A DNA stretch of 9,979 bases. Source: an uncultured Oscillospiraceae bacterium. Lineage in GTDB: Bacteria; Bacillota; Clostridia; Oscillospirales; Ruminococcaceae. The DNA lies in the NCBI GenBank assembly GCA_904502045.1, contig CAJGEB010000028.1:1-9979 (forward strand). Reading direction: 5' to 3'. Below the pieces are notes generated by a model that worked only from the letters and a program-made list of their open reading frames with translations, had not been told where the DNA came from and ran no database searches. Both the position numbers and the translations under genes were made by a program. Within the stretch, counting starts at the first letter, position 1. Each line of letters starts with the position of its first letter. Shown piece by piece: positions 1 through 5,547 of this stretch.

Positions 1-698
1 ATACCGTTTTTAGCAGCTTCCTGAGTGGTGAGGATAGAAGCAGCGCGGGTAAGTCTTGAATCGTCTATATCGGTAACAACTAAGAGGGAAGGACGTCTGT
101 CGCAGTGGATGATATAGTCGATAGCAGCAAGTCCCATAGGACCAACGCCTGCTAAGATAGCCATCTTACCGCCTTCAACGATACCCATCTGATGCTCGTA
201 AACACCGGGAATGGTGTGATAGTCAGCATGGAAAGCGCCGATAACGCAGGAAAGGGGCTCAGCGAGGGAACCGTGGAAGAAAGCATCTCCTTCAAATGGG
301 AGAAGACAGTTCATTTCCATAACCTCGTTGGGAATAATTATGTAGGTAGCATCTCCGCCGATGTACTGATAAGAGTAACCGGGAGCAGCCAAGGATCCTT
401 TATAATTAAGAGCGGGCTGGATAGAGAATTTCTGACCGGGTTTAAACTGGTCAGCCCACTTGGAACCGACTTCAATGATCTCACCGCAGAACTCATGGCC
501 TAAGATGGTAGGATTCTGAGCGCAGTCGGCAGGAACGCGCTTGTGATCTCCGCCTTGTATAGCGGCCTTGTAGGAAGACATGCAGATACTGTCGGAAACA
601 ACGCGGGCGAGTATTTCATCATCCTTCATTGCCGGCAGCTCGAACTCTTCAAGTCTCAGATCGTTTTTACCGTAAATACGAAGAGCTTTTGTTTTCAT
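1..698 (-). CDS. SorE-like zinc-binding sugar alcohol/sugar-phosphate dehydrogenase, C-terminal part beyond window
   Basis: Medium-chain dehydrogenase/reductase; 232 complete codons are visible and the C-terminal part lies past the left edge. The ATG at 698 follows an AGGAGGT site (704-710) by 5 nt. Catalytic zinc ligands are recognisable as Cys39 (SICMSS), His68-Glu69 (GHEFCG) and probably Glu147 (LAEPLSC). The Rossmann glycine motif is AGVGPMGL at 183-190, and Asp210 at the end of the next strand (VVTDID) suggests NAD(H) rather than NADP(H). The four closely spaced structural-zinc cysteines of classical alcohol dehydrogenases are absent between residues 85 and 125. The stretch around SICMSSYKAAIQGGDHKR resembles proteins annotated as L-sorbose-1-phosphate reductase (SorE), which reduce sorbose-1-phosphate to glucitol-6-phosphate; the exact substrate is an inference. 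It sits directly downstream of a DeoR-type regulator on the same strand and probably shares its transcript. Codon choice favours ATC, TTC and GGT, as in strongly expressed genes. Confidence 0.82.
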   Translation of the reverse strand, partial: MKTKALRIYGKNDLRLEEFELPAMKDDEILARVVSDSICMSSYKAAIQGGDHKRVPADCAQNPTILGHEFCGEIIEVGSKWADQFKPGQKFSIQPALNYKGSLAAPGYSYQYIGGDATYIIIPNEVMEMNCLLPFEGDAFFHGSLAEPLSCVIGAFHADYHTIPGVYEHQMGIVEGGKMAILAGVGPMGLAAIDYIIHCDRRPSLLVVTDIDDSRLTRAASILTTQEAAKNG

Positions 699-703
699 AT
701 TTT

Positions 704-710
704 ACCTCCT
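704..710 (-). promoter_or_regulatory. Strong ribosome binding site of the dehydrogenase gene
   Basis: The minus strand reads AGGAGGT followed by 5 nt and the ATG at 698. The near-perfect match to the anti-Shine-Dalgarno sequence fixes the start and predicts strong translation. Confidence 0.85.
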
Positions 711-723
711 TAATAATGAACAA

Positions 724-738
724 TAGTCGAAACGACTA
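724..738. repeat. Short perfect inverted repeat between deoR-type gene and dehydrogenase gene
   Basis: TAGTCG and CGACTA are separated by AAA, giving 6-bp perfect arms with a 3-nt centre. The right arm contains the regulator's stop codon. It could form a small hairpin in the intercistronic mRNA or act as an operator; it lacks a T-tract, so it is not a convincing terminator. Functional meaning is unknown. Confidence 0.5.
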
Positions 739-1488
739 CAGTAATTTTACGTTATATTTTTCAGCCTCCGCCTGAACGTTTTCGGGAAGAGCGGTTTCGC
801 AGATCACATAATCGACATCGCTCATAGTTGCGAAAGTAAAGGGGAGCAGCTTACCGAGTTTAGAGCTATCCATAAGCAGGATAACGGTACGGGCTTTTTT
901 GACGACCTCCATCTTGACCTGAGCATCGGTCTCTCCGCCGCAGGTAAAGCCGCCTTCGAGGGAATAAGCAGAAGCGACAAGGAAAGCCACATCAATATTT
1001 ATTTTTGAAAGCATATCCACAGCAGAAGGACCCGTAAGAGTCATGTTGCTTCTGTTGAGGAACCCTCCGCAAAGATTAATGTTAGGGCGTTGTTTTTTAG
1101 CTACCTCAAGAGCGATGTTGGGACCGCTGGTAAATACGCTTGCATTAACATCGGGCATAGCAGTTGCGAGTTCCATCATAGTAGTACCGGAATCCAAAAA
1201 GACCGCACTTCCGCTATTGATGAAAGCGGCAGCCTTGCGAGCGATAGTTTCTTTTGCAAAGCGATTTTTCACAGCTCTGAGATCGTAAGCGGGTTCGTTT
1301 GTGGGGGAACCGGCATACTTAGCACCGCCGCGCACTCTGACGATAACACCCTCTGCTTCAAGGGCGTTGAGATCGCGATGAATAGTCATCAGGCTGACGG
1401 AAGGGAAAAGAGCGGAAAGCTCCTTTAAACTGATAACGCCGTTTTTTTCAATAAGTTTTTTGATTTCGCCTCTGCGAATGCTATTCAC
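736..1488 (-). CDS. DeoR/GlpR-family sugar-sensing transcriptional regulator
   Basis: Predicted 250-aa DNA-binding regulator, a normal length for the family. The GTG at 1488 is chosen over the upstream in-frame ATG at 1509 because AAAGGAGGT (1495-1503) lies exactly 6 nt before the GTG and would otherwise be coding. The N-terminal winged helix-turn-helix covers roughly residues 1-58, with the DeoR recognition-helix pattern SVSLMTIHRDLNALEAEG and wing VRVRGGA at about 31-56. The C-terminal sensor domain carries the family's phosphosugar-pocket motifs: DSGTT near 99-103, TSGPN near 120-124, GGFTCGG near 180-186 and DSSKLGK near 207-213. Family members usually repress sugar catabolic operons and are released by a phosphorylated sugar. 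The SorE-like dehydrogenase 37 bases downstream on the same strand is the likely target, along with the regulator's own promoter. The effector is unknown. Confidence 0.92.
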   Translation of the reverse strand: MNSIRRGEIKKLIEKNGVISLKELSALFPSVSLMTIHRDLNALEAEGVIVRVRGGAKYAGSPTNEPAYDLRAVKNRFAKETIARKAAAFINSGSAVFLDSGTTMMELATAMPDVNASVFTSGPNIALEVAKKQRPNINLCGGFLNRSNMTLTGPSAVDMLSKINIDVAFLVASAYSLEGGFTCGGETDAQVKMEVVKKARTVILLMDSSKLGKLLPFTFATMSDVDYVICETALPENVQAEAEKYNVKLL

Positions 1489-1494
1489 AACAAT

Positions 1495-1503
1495 ACCTCC
1501 TTT
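1495..1503 (-). promoter_or_regulatory. Ribosome binding site deciding the GTG start of the DeoR-family regulator
   Basis: AAAGGAGGT on the minus strand, 6 nt before GTG at 1488. It overlaps codons 3-5 of the longer ATG-initiated reading frame, so the shorter GTG-started protein is preferred. Confidence 0.8.
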
Positions 1504-1526
1504 GCGCATAAAACTGCATTCTAACT

Positions 1527-1546
1527 TAATATAACATAATATAACA
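1527..1546. promoter_or_regulatory. Perfect tandem 10-bp direct repeat over the -10 region, candidate operator
   Basis: TAATATAACA occurs twice head to tail (1527-1536 and 1537-1546); on the coding strand each copy reads TGTTATATTA. A further 9-base copy, AATATAACA, lies at 1632-1640, and an opposite-orientation TGTTAT at 1614-1619. One-turn direct repeats overlapping a regulator's own promoter suit autoregulation by a DeoR-family protein, but binding is inferred. The AT-rich composition raises the chance of coincidental similarity for the distal copies. Confidence 0.55.
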
Positions 1547-1556
1547 CGGCTGTCAA
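1528..1556 (-). promoter_or_regulatory. Sigma-A type promoter of the DeoR-family regulator and dehydrogenase operon
   Basis: On the minus strand a perfect -35 box TTGACA (1551-1556) is followed by 17 nt and a -10 box TATATT (1528-1533). Transcription would begin near 1521, leaving a leader of about 32 nt before the GTG. The -10 box and spacer are covered by a tandem 10-bp repeat, which suggests repression at this promoter. Confidence 0.8.
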
Positions 1557-1586
1557 GTCAAAAAGGGAAATAAATTATTAAAAAAC

Positions 1587-1605
1587 CTTTAAAAAGCTTT
1601 TAAAG
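1587..1605. repeat. AT-rich palindrome upstream of the regulator promoter
   Basis: CTTTAAAA and TTTTAAAG flank AGC, giving 8-bp perfect arms. It lies about 30 bp upstream of the -35 box of the minus-strand promoter. It may be an operator, or a curved AT-rich upstream element; no function is visible. Confidence 0.4.
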
Positions 1606-1644
1606 AATTACGATGTTATTACGCAAGAGGGAATATAACAAATT

Positions 1645-1684
1645 TTATAAAAATGAAAAGACCCGAATTAACGGATCTTTTCAT
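1645..1684 (-). terminator. Intrinsic terminator of the ABC transporter operon
   Basis: On the minus strand, starting 8 nt after the stop codon, ATGAAAAGA-TCCG and CGGG-TCTTTTCAT form a 13-bp stem with one T-G wobble around the loop TTAATT (1653-1684). A TTTTTATA tract follows (1645-1652). On the plus strand the stem has no T-tract, so it works in one direction only. Confidence 0.82.
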
Positions 1685-1692
1685 AAAAGAAA

Positions 1693-3582
1693 TTATTCAA
1701 GCTCAAAAGCGCCGGTATATAGCTGATAATACTGACCTTTTTGAGCGATGAGCTCATCGTGACTACCGCGCTCAATAATGCGGCCGTGATCGAGCACGAT
1801 AATGACATCGGAATTTTTGACGGTAGAAAGGCGGTGAGCGATAACGAATACCGTACGTCCTTTCATAAGAGCATCCATACCGCGCTGAACGATAGCCTCG
1901 GTTCTCGTATCGATAGAGGAAGTAGCCTCATCGAGAATCATAACGGGGGGATTTGCAACAGCAACTCTTGAAATAGAGAGGAGCTGGCGCTGACCTTGCG
2001 AGAGGTTGGAACCGTTTTCGGAGAGCATAGTATTGTAGCCGTCATGAAGCTTTGTAATAAAGTCGTCGGCGCCCGAAAGTTTAGCCGCAGCAATACACTC
2101 TTCGTCGGTAGCATCGAGCTTACCGTATCGTATGTTATCCATTACCGTACCTGTAAAAAGGTTGGTATCCTGAAGAACTATACCGAGAGAACGGCGCAGA
2201 TCGCTTTTCTTTATTTTGTTAATATTTATTCCGTCGTATCTTATTTTACCATCGGCAATATCATAGAAGCGGTTGAGGAGATTGGTGATAGTAGTTTTAC
2301 CGGCTCCCGTAGCGCCTACAAAAGCTACCTTTTGACCGGGTTTTGCATAAAGGGAGAGATCATAAAGTACCTGTTTGTTTTCTTCGTATCCGAAATCGAC
2401 GTTAAAGAGTCTTACATCGCCGGTTAGCTTAGTGTAAGAGATATTACCGTCAGCCTGATGCGGATGCTTCCAAGCCCATATATTAGTACGCTCATCGCAC
2501 TCGGTGAGGACACCGTTTTCTTCTTTAACATTGACGAGAGTAACATAACCGTCATCGGATTCGGGTTCTTGGTCGAGTAATTTAAAGATACGTTCGGCGC
2601 CGGCAAGTCCCATAACGATTGAGTTGATCTGGTGTGAAACCTGATTAATATTTCCTGCAAATTGTTTAGTCATATTCAGGAAAGGAACAAAGATGCTTAT
2701 ACCGATAGCCATACCCGAAAAGCTTACGTTGGGAATATCGGAAAGCAAAAGAATACCGCCGCAGATAGCAACGATAACATAAAGAATGTTACCAATATTA
2801 TTCAAAACGGGGCCTAAAGCGTTTGCATACTTGTTAGCGCGTTCGGAATCACTGAAAAGGGAATCGTTAAGCTTATCGAAAGCTTGTTTACTTTCTTCTT
2901 CATGACAAAAAACTTTAACGACCTTTTGACCGTTCATCATTTCCTCGATGTATCCCTCAAGCTTACCTAAAGAGGCTTGCTGGCGGAAGAAGTATTTTGA
3001 GGAACCGCCGCCCAATTTTTTAACTACAAACGTCATAAGGAATACGCCAAAAACGACGACAATAGTGAGCCAAAGGCAGAAATAGAGCATTATAGAGAAG
3101 ACGGTTAAAACGGTAATACCGGAAATGAGTATCTGAGGAAAGCTTTGGGAGATCATCTGACGGAGAGTATCAATGTCATTGGTGTAATGGCTCATAATAT
3201 CTCCGTGATTGTTGGCATCGAAGTATTTTATGGGAAGGCGTTGCATCTTAGTAAACATTTTTTGGCGCATTTTTTTGAGTACACCCTGAGTAATAACCGC
3301 CATAAGCTGATGGAAAATGATACCGGCAACAAGAGAGAGGATGTAAAATATTGCAAGTATTATGACGTAATAAAGGATTTGTCCGCCGACCTCTTGCCAG
3401 CTGCCTGTTTCCCAATTCTCATCAACGACAGCAATGATATTCTGCATAAAGATTGAAGGGAAAGAGGAAACTACCGCATTAAAAACGATGAGAGCAAGGG
3501 TAACGGGCAGCAAAACGGGGTAGAAGCTGAAGAGGGTTTTGATAAGTCTGCCGATTATCCCTTTTTTAGCAGTTTTTTTCAT
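1693..3582 (-). CDS. ABC exporter half-transporter with canonical ATP site (TM288-like subunit)
   Basis: A 629-aa fusion of an exporter membrane domain and an ATPase domain. About six membrane helices lie at residues 22-44, 70-93, 149-169, 171-187, 257-281 and 288-305. The ATPase part has Walker A GATGAGKT (423-430), Q-loop Gln471, a signature with one change (LSQGQ, 527-531), Walker B ILDE with catalytic Glu552, and switch His583. It therefore supplies the catalytically competent Walker A/B of a heterodimer with the upstream 579-aa protein, while its altered LSQGQ faces the partner's degenerate site, as in Thermotoga TM287/288. An extra segment of about 50 residues (338-388) separates membrane and ATPase domains. 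Its ATG overlaps the upstream stop (ATGA), indicating translational coupling and equal stoichiometry; no strong separate ribosome site is seen. The exported substrate cannot be read from sequence; drug, lipid or peptide export are all possible. Confidence 0.93.
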   Translation of the reverse strand: MKKTAKKGIIGRLIKTLFSFYPVLLPVTLALIVFNAVVSSFPSIFMQNIIAVVDENWETGSWQEVGGQILYYVIILAIFYILSLVAGIIFHQLMAVITQGVLKKMRQKMFTKMQRLPIKYFDANNHGDIMSHYTNDIDTLRQMISQSFPQILISGITVLTVFSIMLYFCLWLTIVVVFGVFLMTFVVKKLGGGSSKYFFRQQASLGKLEGYIEEMMNGQKVVKVFCHEEESKQAFDKLNDSLFSDSERANKYANALGPVLNNIGNILYVIVAICGGILLLSDIPNVSFSGMAIGISIFVPFLNMTKQFAGNINQVSHQINSIVMGLAGAERIFKLLDQEPESDDGYVTLVNVKEENGVLTECDERTNIWAWKHPHQADGNISYTKLTGDVRLFNVDFGYEENKQVLYDLSLYAKPGQKVAFVGATGAGKTTITNLLNRFYDIADGKIRYDGININKIKKSDLRRSLGIVLQDTNLFTGTVMDNIRYGKLDATDEECIAAAKLSGADDFITKLHDGYNTMLSENGSNLSQGQRQLLSISRVAVANPPVMILDEATSSIDTRTEAIVQRGMDALMKGRTVFVIAHRLSTVKNSDVIIVLDHGRIIERGSHDELIAQKGQYYQLYTGAFELE

Positions 3583-5318
3583 ATATCATCACCCGCCTTA
3601 TTTTGAGAAATATAGATATCTCTGTAAATATCGTTTCTTTGGAGAAGCTCCTTGTGGGAACCGATATCGTTTATCATACCGTTATCCATAACGATAATTC
3701 TGTCGGCATCCTCAACGGAGGCGGTACGCTGAGCGATTATGATTTTGGTGGTCTGAGGAATATATTCACGGAGAGCACGGCGAATAGAAGCATCGGTTTT
3801 GGTATCTACCGCGCTTGTGGAATCATCCAAAATCAAAATTTTGGGTTTTTTGAGGAGTGCCCTTGCAATACAAAGGCGCTGTTTTTGACCGCCTGATACA
3901 TTTGCGCCGCCCTGTTCTATGTAAGAGTCGTAGCCATCGGGGAAGTGAGAAATAAACTCATCGGCACAAGCGAGCTTGCAGGCTTCGACCAATTCCTCGT
4001 CGGTAGCACCCTTGTTACCCCAACGCAGATTTTCTTTGATCGTACCTGAGAAAAGGATATTTTTCTGCAGAACAACGGCTACCTGATTTCTCAGAGAATC
4101 AAGATCGTAGTTTTTAACGTTTATTCCGCCGATCTTAACTTCGCCCTCAGTAGCATCATAAAGTCTCGGAATAAGCTGTATCAGAGAGGATTTAGCAGAA
4201 CCGGTACCACCGATAATACCAATAGTTTCACCGGATTTTATCTGTAAATTTATATTGGTAAGAGCATTAAATTTGAGGGTAGGGGAATATTTAAAGTTGA
4301 CGTTTTCAAAAGAAACGGAGCCGTCGGGAACCTCGTGAATGGGGTTTTCGGGATTAGTGAGGGTGCTTTTTTCTTTGAGCACCTCAACGATACGCTTACC
4401 CGACTCATAAGAAAGAGTAATCATAACGATGATCATAGAGAGCATCATAAGACTGCTGAGCATCATAAAACTGTAGGTAAGCAAAGCTGAGAATTGTCCG
4501 ACATCGAGAGCGATACCGCGGCTGGAAATAATGGTGTAAGAGCCGAAAGAGAGCACAAAAACCATTACAACATAAAGGCAGAATTGCATTAAGGGAGCGT
4601 TGAAAGCAAGAATACGTTCGGCTCTTGTAAAATCGGAACAAACTTCCTCTGCAGCGTTATCAAACTTTTTCTGTTCGAAATCCTCGCGAACAAAGGACTT
4701 AACAACGCGAATACCTTTGACGTTCTCCTGAATGGAGCTGTTGAGATTATCGTATTTTTTGAAAACTCTTCTGAAGAGAGGCATTGCCTTAAATGCGACG
4801 AGGAAAAGACCGGTACCTAATACAGGGAGAACGAAGAGGAAAATCCACGCCATTTTACCGCCCATAATAAAAGCCATAACGAAAGCAAATATCAGCATAA
4901 GAGGAGCGCGAATAGCAGTACGAATAATCATCATATAGGACATCTGAATATTTGAAATATCGGTCGTCATGCGGGTAACCAAAGAAGAGGTCATAAATTT
5001 ATCAATATTTTCAAAGGAGTAATTTTGAATACTGTAAAATATATCCTTGCGTAGATTTTTTGCAAGACCGCAGGAAGCGGTGGAGCAGGTAAATCCGGCA
5101 ATGGAACCGAACGCAAGTGACATTACCGCCATTACAACGAGAATCAGTCCATATTTTAAAATAACCGACAAATCGCAGCCGTCTTTAATTTTATTGACTA
5201 AATCAGCGGTAATAAAAGGGATAATACATTCAAGAATTACTTCAAAAGTAACGAGAATGGGAGTTATAATAGAGGGGCGTTTGTATTCGCGTATACTTTT
5301 GGCAAGTTCTTTAATCAT
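3579..5318 (-). CDS. ABC exporter half-transporter with degenerate ATP site (TM287-like subunit)
   Basis: First gene of the two-gene exporter operon, 579 aa. Membrane helices are predicted near residues 18-40, 52-75, 133-153, 155-177, 240-262 and 280-303. In the ATPase domain the A-loop Tyr is about 344, the Q-loop is Gln418 and the signature VSGGQ (474-478) is sound. The remaining elements depart from consensus: Walker A is GGTGSAKS (370-377) with Ala375 where Gly normally precedes Lys, Walker B is LDD with Asp499 in place of the catalytic Glu, and Gln530 replaces the switch His. This is the pattern of the non-hydrolysing site in heterodimeric type IV exporters; its good signature completes the partner's active site. 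The gene has its own promoter (5440-5468) and a ~115-nt structured leader. The ribosome site before the ATG is weak (GGTAGG). It is divergent from a ROK regulator, which may control it. Substrate unknown. Confidence 0.93.
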   Translation of the reverse strand: MIKELAKSIREYKRPSIITPILVTFEVILECIIPFITADLVNKIKDGCDLSVILKYGLILVVMAVMSLAFGSIAGFTCSTASCGLAKNLRKDIFYSIQNYSFENIDKFMTSSLVTRMTTDISNIQMSYMMIIRTAIRAPLMLIFAFVMAFIMGGKMAWIFLFVLPVLGTGLFLVAFKAMPLFRRVFKKYDNLNSSIQENVKGIRVVKSFVREDFEQKKFDNAAEEVCSDFTRAERILAFNAPLMQFCLYVVMVFVLSFGSYTIISSRGIALDVGQFSALLTYSFMMLSSLMMLSMIIVMITLSYESGKRIVEVLKEKSTLTNPENPIHEVPDGSVSFENVNFKYSPTLKFNALTNINLQIKSGETIGIIGGTGSAKSSLIQLIPRLYDATEGEVKIGGINVKNYDLDSLRNQVAVVLQKNILFSGTIKENLRWGNKGATDEELVEACKLACADEFISHFPDGYDSYIEQGGANVSGGQKQRLCIARALLKKPKILILDDSTSAVDTKTDASIRRALREYIPQTTKIIIAQRTASVEDADRIIVMDNGMINDIGSHKELLQRNDIYRDIYISQNKAGDDI

Positions 5319-5347
5319 AAAAGCCTACCAATCCTTTCTTTTAATTA

Positions 5348-5396
5348 AACGAGTACCTATCGCAAAATTCTAAATGAACAAGCGAATGTACTCGTT
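5348..5396 (-). promoter_or_regulatory. Long-range inverted repeat in the ABC operon leader
   Basis: AACGAGTAC (5348-5356) and GTACTCGTT (5388-5396) are perfect 9-bp arms 31 nt apart. Inside them TCGC (5360-5363) pairs with GCGA (5382-5385) after a 3/2-nt internal loop, and TTC/GAA at 5368-5378 could close further. In the mRNA this makes a stem-loop ending about 29 nt before the ABC start. The following bases (TTTAATTAAAAG) are a poor U-tract, so attenuation is possible but not proven; a two-half-site operator is the alternative. Confidence 0.5.
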
Positions 5397-5398
5397 GC

Positions 5399-5434
5399 CT
5401 AAAGCAAAAACATACGGTTCAAATAACAGACCAT
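5399..5434 (-). other. Possible 11-codon upstream ORF in the ABC operon leader
   Basis: Minus-strand ATG at 5434 to TAG at 5399 encodes MVCYLNRMFLL. The ATG sits at the predicted transcription start, so it would be leaderless, and no ribosome site precedes it or its internal ATG. The stop lies 2 nt before the leader stem-loop, the geometry of ribosome-mediated leader control, but an 11-codon ORF can easily occur by chance. Confidence 0.2.
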
Positions 5435-5439
5435 CGAAT

Positions 5440-5468
5440 ATTTTATCTCTAAAAATTTATATTGTCAA
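5440..5468 (-). promoter_or_regulatory. Sigma-A type promoter of the ABC exporter operon
   Basis: On the minus strand a perfect -35 box TTGACA (5463-5468), a 17-nt spacer and a -10 box TAAAAT (5440-5445). The start of transcription would be near 5433. Its -35 box is 6 bp from the -35 box of the divergent ROK promoter. Confidence 0.78.
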
Positions 5469-5474
5469 TCCTCC

Positions 5475-5503
5475 TTGAAATTATTTTACAATTAGAATAT
5501 AAT
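5475..5503 (+). promoter_or_regulatory. Sigma-A type promoter of the ROK regulator and small membrane protein
   Basis: TTGAAA (5475-5480), 17-nt spacer, perfect TATAAT (5498-5503). Transcription would start near 5510, about 38 nt before the TTG start. It is back to back with the ABC promoter, so polymerase binding at the two is likely to interfere. Confidence 0.8.
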
Positions 5504-5530
5504 ATAAAATCAGAGAACAGCAGGAAGCGA

Positions 5531-5541
5531 AAGGAAGGTGG
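5531..5541 (+). promoter_or_regulatory. Ribosome binding site of the ROK gene, serving a TTG start
   Basis: AAGGAAGGTGG ends 6 nt before TTG at 5548. It also lies at suitable distance from an out-of-frame ATG at 5544, which opens only a 10-codon frame ending at 5576. The family-typical N-terminus (TKSGVNISDIKENNR) supports the TTG. Confidence 0.7.
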
Positions 5542-5547
5542 AAATGC

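Noticed and set aside
192..503. Plus-strand open frame of 103 codons
   Set aside because: It is antisense to the dehydrogenase, has no ribosome site and no recognisable protein character.
1043..1428. Two overlapping plus-strand open frames (81 and 112 codons)
   Set aside because: Both are antisense to the DeoR-family gene, whose domain motifs are unmistakable.
736..1509. 257-aa ATG-started version of the DeoR-family protein
   Set aside because: The first codons coincide with an ideal ribosome site for the GTG at 1488.
1741..3456. Several plus-strand open frames and one minus-strand shadow frame (2424-2660)
   Set aside because: All lie inside the second ABC subunit; none has a ribosome site or family motif.
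5348..5396. Leader inverted repeat as a definite intrinsic terminator/attenuator
   Set aside because: The arms are long enough, but the following TTTAATTAAAAG lacks a proper U-run and the loop is large, so it is only listed as a possible regulatory structure.
5374..5478. Plus-strand 34-codon frame in the intergenic region
   Set aside because: No ribosome site precedes it, and it runs through the ABC promoter and into the ROK -35 box.
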